The notes beneath the pieces were generated by a model. That model was given only the letters and a program-made list of their open reading frames with translations. It was not told the origin of the DNA and did no database searches. From JBGSPQ01 sp964346765 (GTDB taxonomy: Bacteria; Patescibacteriota; Gracilibacteria; UBA1369), in NCBI GenBank assembly GCA_964346765.1, contig CAYFWB010000007.1, forward strand, positions 1 through 64,000: DNA of 64,000 nt, in the 5' to 3' direction. This document shows, piece after piece, positions 16,041 through 23,368 of this stretch. Position 1 is the stretch's first letter, and every line of letters begins with the position of its first letter. The position numbers and the translations under genes are program-made.

Positions 16041-17327
16041 TCACTGGAGCTTCTTTCTAAGCTTTGCCATTGACAAAATAACCATCAACGATTCGCCCGC
16101 AATGGCGGATAGAATTATTATGAGTATTTGAATGGCAATACTTGGGATAAAAGCGGCAAATGATAATACCGCTCCCGCCAACCCCAGCGCCAAAACCTCT
16201 CTCTTTAAAAACCACACTTCCTCTTCAAACGCGAACAGAGTAATCAAAACCAGATCGTATCCGTAAGATATCGCGGCCAAAAGTAACATCAAAGGCAACA
16301 CAAACCAAAATTCGGGTAGAAAATATTTTTTATGAGTCAGAAGTTCCAGCATAAAAGGCCCGAGCAGCGATCCGAAAACCACCATTGCTACCCCCGCCGC
16401 CAACAGCAGTTTCCAGATTTTACCAAACAGCAAACGGGCTTTTTCCAAATCCCCGTTTGCCAGATATTGCTTGAATCCCGGCAACACCGAAAACATCAAA
16501 AAAGTAGAAAAAAGGCTCAAAACCTGCGCGATTTTAAAAGAAATATTGAAAGTCGCAAATTGCTCGTCCGTTAATGCCCCCCGCGCGAACAGATCCGGCA
16601 AAAATCGAAAATACAGATTGTTCAAAATGTTGATAATTCCAAACGGCAGACTGATCAAAAAAATCCTGCGGATAAAATCGCCGTCCAACACAAAACTCCA
16701 CTTAACTTTTCTGTACACAAACAACAGACTTAAGCCGGCCGTTACCAGACTGCCGGTTAAAACAGCCATAAAAACAATGGGAATATGCCCGCCGTTCATT
16801 CCGGTCTCCATATTATTCACAATCCAGAAAATCACTCCCAGATTAACAAACCTTCCCGCCACCAGCGCGATCATGGCACGTCCCATCATATAATTCGCCT
16901 GCAACATCCCATCGCAGACCGAAGTCACATAATCAAAAAACAGCGACCCCAGAAAAATCAACGCCCCCGTTATAAAAACGGAATCAAAACCGTTTAGTAC
17001 CAGATAAAAAATCGCGCTCAAAAAAAACAACCCCGCGCTCACCATTCTTAAAACCAAAACATTAAAAAAAATCTTCCCGTCTGTCGGCGCCTTACTCATT
17101 TCCCTTACCGTGTTTCCGAAAATCCCAAGATTCGCCACCACGCTAAAAAACAGCGCGTATTCGGAAATAGAAGCGTAAACACCATAATCCCCACGCGTCA
17201 GATAATTTGAAATCAATTTAAGACTAACCGCAGCAATCACAATCTGCGCGACTTTTCCAAAAACCTGCACACCCGTTGAAAACGCGATTTTTCCGCTTAA
17301 AATCCTTAAAGCAAATTTTATGATCAT
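16041..17327 (-). CDS. Polysaccharide flippase (MOP/Wzx-like)
   Basis: A 428-residue integral membrane protein with about 12 hydrophobic helices. The N-terminus (GVQVFGKVAQIVIAAVSLKL, LTRGDYGVYASISEY) matches oligosaccharide flippases of the MOP exporter superfamily, which move lipid-linked sugar units across the membrane. Two GT4-type glycosyltransferase genes elsewhere in the window (42975 and 50997) could supply a glycan, though there is no local biosynthesis cluster. The C39-like gene starts upstream on the same strand with a 32-base gap, so cotranscription is possible. Confidence 0.85.
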   Translation of the reverse strand: MIIKFALRILSGKIAFSTGVQVFGKVAQIVIAAVSLKLISNYLTRGDYGVYASISEYALFFSVVANLGIFGNTVREMSKAPTDGKIFFNVLVLRMVSAGLFFLSAIFYLVLNGFDSVFITGALIFLGSLFFDYVTSVCDGMLQANYMMGRAMIALVAGRFVNLGVIFWIVNNMETGMNGGHIPIVFMAVLTGSLVTAGLSLLFVYRKVKWSFVLDGDFIRRIFLISLPFGIINILNNLYFRFLPDLFARGALTDEQFATFNISFKIAQVLSLFSTFLMFSVLPGFKQYLANGDLEKARLLFGKIWKLLLAAGVAMVVFGSLLGPFMLELLTHKKYFLPEFWFVLPLMLLLAAISYGYDLVLITLFAFEEEVWFLKREVLALGLAGAVLSFAAFIPSIAIQILIIILSAIAGESLMVILSMAKLRKKLQ

Positions 17328-17359
17328 GTGGCTCGTTTAATTTAAAGTAGCTACTTTTT

Positions 17360-18184
17360 TTATAAATTATCCGGCGGCAGAACCTCTATCATCCTTTTCG
17401 TACCGCTTTCAATCGGCTCGGCGTAGTCATGCAGTGCGTTTTCCATCACGGACCAGGAATAAACATAATTTTCCCCGTTACGCGTACCCACGTCATGAAC
17501 GATAACTCTACCATCCTTCTTATACCCCTTCACCAAAACCGCGTGATAAACCGGACCGCCATTTGTAAAAAAAGGATTTCCAAGCTCTTTACCCGCCAGA
17601 GTCATGATTATAAAATGTCCGTCCGCGAGCACTTCTTTAACATCATCCAAAGTGGGGTTTTCACGAATAATGGTCTCCAGCCCCAGATAATTTCCCAAAA
17701 TTTTTGCTGTCTGATCCACGCTTGTATGTTCATAATCGCCAAATTGATCCATTTCCCATTCAACAAGCTCCAGAATCTCGTTTTTAAACTCTTCTCTGCT
17801 CCAGTTGTATTCAAAATATTCATTCGCCGCCAGTAAAACCGCAGCTTCCTCGCAAGCTTCCTGCCAGGGATAATCCCAGTCGGCAAACGGAGCCTGCGGA
17901 TAAAAAGCGGCCTTCAGATTAAGTTGATCGGGCGGGGAGGCTTCTAACTCAACGCTCCGCTCATTTTTATTTTGATCCGCCGGCACTTTCAAATCCCTAG
18001 TGACCCTATCATTTTTTACATCTCTCCCTCCGTCCGCCGAATCTTCATTAATTGTTCGTATATCAACCGCAGTAGGCACGGATTCTTTCATGTACCTGTT
18101 CTGTCGATAATACATGTATCCCTCTCCCGCTATCACCAGGATCAAGATTATCAGTAAAATGAGTTGTGATTTCCTTTTCATCAT
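17360..18184 (-). CDS. Membrane-anchored C39-like cysteine peptidase
   Basis: Start chosen at MMKRKSQL, which puts the basic N-terminus directly before a single transmembrane helix (LILLIILILVIAGEGYMYY). After a charged linker, the domain begins YPQAPFADWDYPWQEACEEAA with the catalytic Cys in the C39-family context, continues to GGPVYHAVLVKGYKKDG with the catalytic His, and ends IVHDVGTRNGENYVY with the Asp. This is the Peptidase_C39_2 arrangement. The active site lies outside the membrane. It may process exported proteins or peptides. It has no ABC transporter next to it, unlike bacteriocin C39 peptidases. Confidence 0.75.
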   Translation of the reverse strand: MMKRKSQLILLIILILVIAGEGYMYYRQNRYMKESVPTAVDIRTINEDSADGGRDVKNDRVTRDLKVPADQNKNERSVELEASPPDQLNLKAAFYPQAPFADWDYPWQEACEEAAVLLAANEYFEYNWSREEFKNEILELVEWEMDQFGDYEHTSVDQTAKILGNYLGLETIIRENPTLDDVKEVLADGHFIIMTLAGKELGNPFFTNGGPVYHAVLVKGYKKDGRVIVHDVGTRNGENYVYSWSVMENALHDYAEPIESGTKRMIEVLPPDNL

Positions 18185-18244
18185 CCTGATTATTATTGTG
18201 GTCTCTTGTAAAAATGGCAATGTATAATGTCTCTTATTGATGCG

Positions 18245-18273
18245 TTGACGCAGGCATCATAACCTTGTAGATT
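18245..18273 (+). promoter_or_regulatory. Promoter of the 18304 gene
   Basis: TTGACG (18245-18250), 17-base spacer, TAGATT (18268-18273), about 31 bases before the ATG. Confidence 0.45.
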
Positions 18274-18303
18274 ATCATTCCACCTTAACACCTAATCCCA
18301 ATC

Positions 18304-18849
18304 ATGAGAGACCCGATGGACACAATTCCCGATCCCGCCACACCCGGAGAAAAGTTTGACGATTTTTGGAATGAAATTGCTGAAAAATGGGGGATGGATC
18401 AAATAAAGTTAAATTCATTAAGAAATGATATTCGTCAAAAACAAAGGCATAATGAATCTCTTGATGACAATGAAAGACCGACACTCCCTGAAATGGTGCT
18501 CAATGATGAAGGTGAAATTATTGATACGGTAATAATGACGCGGGATCAAATGAAAAGAGAGCTAATGTTTCTGTTGATAGAGGAAAGCGTCTTTAAACTT
18601 CGTACGTTTGATTTCAATGAAATTACCGTGACTGCGGAAAAACCATACATTGCGGATGCGATTTCCAGATCGTTCGGCACAATTTGTGAAAAATACAACC
18701 TTTTATTAAGAATTTCTCTGGAAAAAAATAGTTTTACGATTTTAAAAAAAAAAGGATTCGATTATACTGGGCTGGTGATGGATACGGAAGACGGTTTTGT
18801 CTTTCATTCTCTACTTAATAACTACCCTAACCGAGTAACGATTAAATAA
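18304..18849 (+). CDS. Hypothetical protein
   Basis: A 181-residue soluble protein of unknown family. The first half is acidic and helical; the second half alternates strands and helices (RTFDFNEITVTAEKPYIADA, LLLRISLEKNSFTILKKKG). An A10 run near the 3' end (TTA AAA AAA AAA GGA) is slippage-prone. It is followed after 10 bases by another unknown gene on the same strand; the two probably form an operon. No signal peptide or membrane segment. Confidence 0.6.
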   Translation: MRDPMDTIPDPATPGEKFDDFWNEIAEKWGMDQIKLNSLRNDIRQKQRHNESLDDNERPTLPEMVLNDEGEIIDTVIMTRDQMKRELMFLLIEESVFKLRTFDFNEITVTAEKPYIADAISRSFGTICEKYNLLLRISLEKNSFTILKKKGFDYTGLVMDTEDGFVFHSLLNNYPNRVTIK

Positions 18850-18859
18850 AACAAAACAA

Positions 18860-19363
18860 ATGACACTCGAAGGAGGATATAACGAAAAAGTTCCGGAAGC
18901 GCCGATGCAATATCAAAAACCTATTGAAGATTTTAATGATCCTTTGTTAAGAACACCTTTTCAAGTCAGGGATTTAATCATTGGAACAATATCTCATCCT
19001 CCCGTTATTGTTGAAGCAAGTCGCGCAAAAAAACATAAAAAACCTATCACCATTGAAATCAAAGACTGCCCGGAGCAAAGAGAAGATTCAAATAAACCCA
19101 CGGATTTAACAATTTTTATACCGCTAAATGAAAACAAACTCGATTGTCTTTTAACCAAGACCGGTTGTACGCGTCTGGATCAAATAATCGGACGGCTTCA
19201 GGACATAGCTATAGATTGCGGTTTGGGTTTTCTCTGCGCGGTCGATCAAGAAGAACAACAAATTGTTGTTAACATGCATAAGCTCCAAAGCGCCACATAC
19301 AAAAAAATTATGAATAGCGAGCAGGTCGCGTTTATCAACTGTCTTTATTATGTATTGGCCTAG
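18860..19363 (+). CDS. Hypothetical protein
   Basis: A 167-residue soluble protein without recognised family, second gene of a two-gene unit. It contains four or five Cys, and strand-rich segments such as DLTIFIPLNENKLDCLLTKT. The region after the stop leads to tRNA-Phe on the opposite strand. An AGGAGGATA sequence lies inside the reading frame just after the annotated ATG (GAAGGAGGATATAACG), so a Shine-Dalgarno-like element exists, but no ATG in frame follows at the right distance; the first ATG is kept. Confidence 0.55.
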   Translation: MTLEGGYNEKVPEAPMQYQKPIEDFNDPLLRTPFQVRDLIIGTISHPPVIVEASRAKKHKKPITIEIKDCPEQREDSNKPTDLTIFIPLNENKLDCLLTKTGCTRLDQIIGRLQDIAIDCGLGFLCAVDQEEQQIVVNMHKLQSATYKKIMNSEQVAFINCLYYVLA

Positions 19364-19427
19364 TATTATTTTTTTCTAATAAAACCGCTTATCACCAGAG
19401 TTCTGAGTCATGGTGAAAAACTTTAAA

Positions 19428-19502
19428 TGGTGCCGAGGGGCGGAATTGAACCACCGACGCAGGGATTTTCAGTCCCTCGCTCTACCACTGAGCTACCCCG
19501 GC
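19428..19502 (-). tRNA. tRNA-Phe (GAA)
   Basis: Minus-strand cloverleaf: acceptor GCCGGGG/CCTCGGC, D-arm AGCTCAGTGGTAGAGC, anticodon stem AGGGA/TCCCT with loop CTGAAAA (anticodon GAA), T-arm GGTTCAATTCC, discriminator A and encoded CCA. Confidence 0.95.
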
Positions 19503-19595
19503 ATATTTTTTCATACAAAAACAGCAGGAAAAACTTACATTAATTGGCTACAAATTTCAATTAATAATTATAAGTAAAAAAAACATACAATAGTA

Positions 19596-19624
19596 TTGAC
19601 ACGGATAAAACTATTTGATATCAT
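19596..19624 (+). promoter_or_regulatory. Strong promoter of the tandem RNA array
   Basis: TTGACA (19596-19601), 17-base spacer, TATCAT (19619-19624): eleven of twelve consensus positions. Predicted start near 19631, about 80 bases before the first RNA unit. No protein gene follows on this strand until 21635. Confidence 0.7.
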
Positions 19625-19711
19625 TTAATAATCACACGGATTAAGAAAAGAAATAAAGCAAAGACATTTTGTTCATTGAAAAGTAGATAAAGCCTTTTTC
19701 GGCGCCCGTTA

Positions 19712-20090
19712 GATAGGGAGGCAGCTGTTAAAAACCATCGATATTGCGGATTATATCTTCGTATCTATGATTTTTGGCAGCTTCCTCTCTAAGCTAAAGG
19801 GGTTGGATTGGAAGTATATTTTCCCCCAGACAATATACAACCACCTAAAAACTAATTTTCTGATGGGCTAGGAAATCAGGAAAAAAAGAATAGGATCAAG
19901 TCTATTATTTCAAATAGAATTAAAAATTATAAAGAAGAAATTCAATTTAATGGATGATTCAAAAAGAAATAATCAAGAATGAAAGTCTAATCAATACAAT
20001 TAAAAAAATTGAATAGAAACTGTTCTACATCAAATTACAAATAAAATAGTAAACTGATGGATAAGATATCCAATCCCACTTAGGGAGATA
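19712..20090 (+). ncRNA. Structured RNA repeat unit A
   Basis: First of three tandem units of about 370-380 bases in a gene-free region. Order of elements: (1) a long hairpin, TAGGGAGG...CAGCTG (19714-19726) with CAGCTTCCTCTCTA (19778-19791), capped by an inner arm; (2) a hairpin GTATATT (19814-19820)/AATATAC (19832-19838) with C-rich loop TTCCCCCAGAC; (3) a variable AT-rich interior with small stems such as TCTATT/AATAGA; (4) a 3' part with GTTCTACATCA, TGATGGAT, ATCCAATCCC and CTTAGGGAG (20079-20087). The last can pair with CTCTCTAAG (19785-19793), closing the unit. Stop codons fill every frame. Family unknown. Confidence 0.7.
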
Positions 20091-20118
20091 TGAACATTGA
20101 AAATGAGTTTTCATCCAA

Positions 20119-20491
20119 AGATAGGGAGAAAGCTGTTAGAAACCATCGATATTGCGGATTATATCTTCGTATCTATGATTTTTGGCAGCTTCCTCCCTAA
20201 GCTTTAGGGATTGAATTAAAAGTAAACATCTCCCCAGAGGTTTACTAATACTTATGGCTTATTATTAACGGGGTTAGTAAGTTAATAATTAAAGAGTAAG
20301 GCCAATCAAGTATTTCAAATTACTAGGTTTTATATAACTGCGGCTTTAAGCTTCGGCAATTAAAATCTGCTACATTGGAATGCTTATGAACAACTGTTCC
20401 CCTCAACGAAAGTTGTCGAGAATATAGTTCTACATCATATTTGTAATCTTACCAGTTTGATGGATTTGGCATCCAATCCCTACTTAGGGAA
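20119..20491 (+). ncRNA. Structured RNA repeat unit B
   Basis: Second unit. It shares a 56-base identical run with unit A (20140-20195 versus 19732-19787) in hairpin 1, but has diverged elsewhere while keeping structure. In hairpin 1 the A-unit G-T wobble becomes G-C. Hairpin 2 has an unrelated stem AGTAAAC (20221-20227)/GTTTACT (20240-20246) around the same loop core CCCCAG. The interior has GGCTTA/TAAGGCC plus ATTAAC/GTTAAT, and CAACGAAAGTTG. The 3' block keeps GTTCTACATCA, TGATGGAT, ATCCAATCCC and CTTAGGGA (20483-20490), which pairs with TCCCTAAG (20194-20201). Confidence 0.7.
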
Positions 20492-20530
20492 CTATGTTCT
20501 TTGAATTTTCAGTCCTCACTGACACAGCGA

Positions 20531-20899
20531 AGATAGGGAGAAAGCTGTTAATGATTTATATGATGACCCACCTCCTCATATTGTCATTGGCAGCTTCCTC
20601 CCTAAACTTCATTACTTAGTGAGCATTCCGCGATCAAGAGTCCCCCAGGTTCTTGACGTGTCTTTCTTCTTCGCTTAGTGGGCTTGTAGGCTTAGCTGCA
20701 GGAAGTTAGAGATAGACTTCGTTTATCGTCTGTGATGTTTTGAATTTCGACTTCGGTTAAAAATCGGACATTACAAATCGGTGAGCGAGAGAGGTTCTGC
20801 TTTATATCAGTGATGGTATAAATAAAGAGACTGCCCTGGAAAAATCATATTTTTTGGAGCGTTTATCGTTTACTTCATTAATATTGAGTTTAGGGAGGA
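20531..20899 (+). ncRNA. Structured RNA repeat unit C
   Basis: Third and most diverged unit. Hairpin 1 keeps GATAGGGAG and CAGCTTCCTCCCTAA, but the inner arm is wholly different in sequence and still pairs (AATGA/TCATT and TATGA/TCATA). Hairpin 2 has stem TCAAGA (20634-20639)/TCTTGA (20651-20656) around GTCCCCCAGGT. The closing helix is CCTCCCTAAAC (20597-20607) with GTTTAGGGAGG (20888-20898), 11 perfect pairs; where A and B have a G-C pair, C has A-T. The interior is not clearly alignable with A and B. Confidence 0.65.
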
Positions 20900-20924
20900 C
20901 TTGAAAACATTGTAAGAGCTCGGT

Positions 20925-20990
20925 GGGAAGGTTGCCTTCTGTCTGCGCTGGTCAGATGATTTGACCCTCAGGCATCAAGACAGCCTTCTC
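20925..20990 (+). other. Compound hairpin ending the RNA array
   Basis: Three nested stems: GGGAAGG (20925-20931)/CCTTCTC (20984-20990), CTGTCT (20939-20944)/AGACAG (20978-20983), and GGTCA (20950-20954)/TGACC (20962-20966). There is no T-run, so it is either the 3' domain of the last RNA or a processing signal rather than a standard terminator. It lies 14 bases from the end of the opposing nuclease-like gene. Confidence 0.55.
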
Positions 20991-21003
20991 TCCGGGTTCT
21001 TTG

Positions 21004-21519
21004 TTATTCGCAGTTTTTCCACAGTCCTTCTTCTTTTTCTTTGGCTGATTTCTGTGCCGATTCAAAGTCGGCTTTTTTTGCATATTCATTTTTACCGTCA
21101 AAATATACCCGAGCCAGCCCATTTTTAATAAGCTCTTCATTTAAAAGAGATCCATCTTCAAGGTACACATATCTGAGTTCTCTTCCAAAATTATCTTTAT
21201 TGCCCGCCTTTAAGTCTGATTCAAGTTTAACTTCACGGCTATCGGAAAAAAACAGATGCGCGACTAATTGTTTGGCTTCGGCCGAGTAGCATTGTTTAAC
21301 GTTTTTTCCGTTAACTTTTGTTTTTTCCGGCGCGTCCGCACCAATAAGCTGAATATTTTTCAGTTCACCGTTTAACATGACAACATATGAATCAGGATCG
21401 ATCATATGAACAATTTTCGCTTTATTTTCATAGAAAAACGGTAACAAAACAAATTGATAAAACAAAAAAATGGTCAGGGCAAGAATCGCGACGCTCAAAA
21501 GCGATCTGATAATTTTCAT
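21004..21519 (-). CDS. Membrane-anchored thermonuclease-like (SNase) protein
   Basis: An N-terminal hydrophobic helix (residues 6-29) anchors or exports the protein. The rest is an SNase (OB-fold) domain: MIDPDSYVVMLNGELKNIQL, IGADAPEKT, then FGRELRYVYLEDGSLLNEEL and GLARVYFDGKNEY. Compared with staphylococcal nuclease the residue equivalent to Arg35 is Gln (Q57), while Asp (D62), Glu (E65) and the second Arg (R113) are kept. Activity may be reduced or altered. Extracytoplasmic nucleases could feed nucleotide scavenging, which fits an organism expected to lack nucleotide synthesis (inference). Confidence 0.8.
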   Translation of the reverse strand: MKIIRSLLSVAILALTIFLFYQFVLLPFFYENKAKIVHMIDPDSYVVMLNGELKNIQLIGADAPEKTKVNGKNVKQCYSAEAKQLVAHLFFSDSREVKLESDLKAGNKDNFGRELRYVYLEDGSLLNEELIKNGLARVYFDGKNEYAKKADFESAQKSAKEKEEGLWKNCE

Positions 21520-21634
21520 AATTACGTACTTTAATAAGGTTGGGATCCTAGCATACGGGGAAGCCGCTTACCAGAACTAAGAAGTTGGAATAAAGGCTAA
21601 AGTGTTGTATAATATTATAATTAAATAACACACT

Positions 21635-22858
21635 ATGCTATCGCGCAAAAAAGAAAAACAAAATCTGGAATATGGGGCAAAAACCTCACTGATCGCAATT
21701 GTCAGGATCCTTGGTTTGGCTTTGTTAAAAGCGGCGGTTGGTGCATACACCGGTATGGTCGTTTTAATTGCCGACGCGCTGGCCAGTTTTGCGGATGTTT
21801 TGGGACTTATCGCCACTTATATCGGCTTGAAAATCAGCGAAAAAAGCGCGGATCAAGGATTCAGATACGGTTATTACAAAGTTGAAACAATCACATCTCT
21901 GGTTGTTTCATTTATTATACTGTATTTCGGAGTGGTGATTTTCATGGACAGCCTTGAAACATTCTATAAACCGGCCGATTCAGCAAATCAGATACTGGGT
22001 GTGATTGTTGTTGTGGTGGCAACTGTTCAATCTATTTATCTCGCCAAAAGACTAAAAAAAGCCGGTAGAAAAATCAACTCCACCTCTCTCATAAATTGCG
22101 GTAAAGATAAATTAATAGATGTTTATGTGCAGTTTGCGGTTTTGATCGGTGTGGGAGCTAACTATTTCCAAATACCATACTTGGAAGGTGCCGTCGGAAT
22201 GGCAATATCAATAATGACTCTTAAGGTGGGTTACGATTCAACAAAAGAATCACTGTTTTTTTTATTGGATTACTTTGACAATCAAGAGCTTATTGAAAAA
22301 ATTAGACAGACCATAACCAAAGATTCAAAAATCATTAAATCAATTTCGGAAATCAGGATGCGCCGCGCCGGCACTTTTATTTTCGGCGAGGCGGTGGTTG
22401 ATATAAATCCCTACAGCGAAACCAAAGAAATAAGGACCGCGCTTAAGAATTTGAACGATAAAATCATTAATATGGATGAGTACATAAAACACTTTTCTTT
22501 ATTGATTTCGATTCCAAAACCGCGACGTATAAGAGTGGCCGTACCATTGAAAAAGTATCAAGGGCTTAAGTCGGAAATAGCGGAAAATATGGAAGAAACA
22601 AAGGCATATGTTTTTGTGGATATCAGAAAAAGGAAAATAATTGAACATTCAACAAGCAAATTCGCGTTCAAAGACGCGAATTTTAACGACATGACCAATT
22701 ATTTTGTGAAACACAAAGCTGATATTATTATCAATAACAATATGCACAGTCTGCTTTTCTACAACCTTAGACATTTAAACCACATCATGGTTTATCCCAA
22801 TTTTGAAAACGTTAAAGACGTTAAAAGCACGATCAAACTATTGATCATCGACACCTGA
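21635..22858 (+). CDS. Cation-diffusion-facilitator transporter with NifX/NifB-like C-terminal domain
   Basis: Residues 1-210 hold about six membrane helices with the CDF metal-site pattern in helix 2 (IADALASFADVLGL) and a matching region near residue 155. Residues 215-295 are the cytoplasmic CDF dimerisation domain (RRAGTFIFGEAVVDINPYSE). Residues about 305-407 (RIRVAVPLKKYQGLKSEIAE onward, with VFVDIRKRKII and KHKADIIIN) resemble the dinitrogenase iron-molybdenum cofactor domain, a small ribonuclease-H-like fold. CDF proteins export Zn, Fe, Mn or Cd. The fusion suggests metal- or cofactor-sensing control. The gene ends in UGA and is followed by a large hairpin. Confidence 0.8.
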   Translation: MLSRKKEKQNLEYGAKTSLIAIVRILGLALLKAAVGAYTGMVVLIADALASFADVLGLIATYIGLKISEKSADQGFRYGYYKVETITSLVVSFIILYFGVVIFMDSLETFYKPADSANQILGVIVVVVATVQSIYLAKRLKKAGRKINSTSLINCGKDKLIDVYVQFAVLIGVGANYFQIPYLEGAVGMAISIMTLKVGYDSTKESLFFLLDYFDNQELIEKIRQTITKDSKIIKSISEIRMRRAGTFIFGEAVVDINPYSETKEIRTALKNLNDKIINMDEYIKHFSLLISIPKPRRIRVAVPLKKYQGLKSEIAENMEETKAYVFVDIRKRKIIEHSTSKFAFKDANFNDMTNYFVKHKADIIINNNMHSLLFYNLRHLNHIMVYPNFENVKDVKSTIKLLIIDT

Positions 22859-22863
22859 TCCGA

Positions 22864-22906
22864 CCCCCGGGGTTGCCCGACCGGGAAGGTCGGGCAACCC
22901 CGGGGG
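22864..22906. terminator. Bidirectional terminator-like hairpin
   Basis: A perfect 19-bp stem, CCCCCGGGGTTGCCCGACC (22864-22882) with its complement at 22888-22906, and a 5-base loop, fills the gap between the stops of the convergent efflux and Nudix genes. No clear T-run on either side, but its strength and position fit a shared transcription stop. Confidence 0.65.
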
Positions 22907-23335
22907 TTATTGAACTAACGCTTTTTTTATAATCAAAGCATGATCAAACCCCAGTTGCGGTAGTGTATAAACCGAAAACCATGCCACTTCCGCCGCGTCG
23001 TCACCGGCATTTATAATAGCCTTTGTGTGATCAGCGCGTCCGATATAAGCGACCGAAACAATCGATCCCCTGGGGTCCCGCCCCGGTTCTGAAAAAACGC
23101 CGAGCAGTTTAAGATTAATGTCTTCCAGTTCAGTCTCTTCCTTTAATTCCCTCGCAGCGCACTGTTCACAGGATTCATCCCACTCCATGAAACCGCCCGG
23201 TAACGCCCATTTACCGTTAAACGGCTCTTTTCCACGCTTCACCAAAAGCACAAAACGATCAGTATCACCCGAAAGCACAACAATATCACACGCCACCGTC
23301 GGCCTTTTACCCGTTCTACCGAAAATATCAGCCAT
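22907..23335 (-). CDS. Nudix hydrolase
   Basis: A 142-residue single-domain protein with a Nudix box at GGFMEWDESCEQCAARELKE followed by ETEL, matching Gx5Ex7REUxEE; the usual Gly after the EE pair is Glu. The N-terminal strands (CDIVVLSGDTDRFVLLVKRG) and the later WALPGGF are typical of ADP-ribose pyrophosphatase or 8-oxo-dGTPase-type members. It hydrolyses a nucleoside diphosphate linked to some group; the substrate cannot be deduced. It lies downstream of lon on the same strand with 33 bases between. Confidence 0.85.
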   Translation of the reverse strand: MADIFGRTGKRPTVACDIVVLSGDTDRFVLLVKRGKEPFNGKWALPGGFMEWDESCEQCAARELKEETELEDINLKLLGVFSEPGRDPRGSIVSVAYIGRADHTKAIINAGDDAAEVAWFSVYTLPQLGFDHALIIKKALVQ

Positions 23336-23368
23336 AAAATATTTTATTTCCGACCCTATTATACAGCT

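Noticed and set aside
18740..18760. A10 run in the 18304 gene as programmed frameshifting
   Set aside because: It lies near the 3' end of an unknown protein with no sign of a conserved alternative product; simple slippage risk only.
19712..20899. Tandem repeats as a CRISPR array
   Set aside because: Units are about 370 bases, only three, with internal covarying stems and no short spacers; no cas genes nearby.
19596..21000. rRNA operon, RNase P RNA, tmRNA, SRP RNA or group II intron
   Set aside because: None of the hallmark sequences (16S 515-region, RNase P CRI/CRV, tRNA-like end of tmRNA, SRP Alu/S core, intron domain V) was found in any unit; no reverse transcriptase ORF.
20952..21140. 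62-aa minus-strand ORF at the end of the RNA array
   Set aside because: Overlaps the SNase-like gene in another frame and the compound hairpin; Lys-rich shadow.
22850..22858. UGA recoded as glycine (code 25)
   Set aside because: Several genes end at UGA exactly where the family ends (efflux gene, cdaA), so UGA is a stop here.
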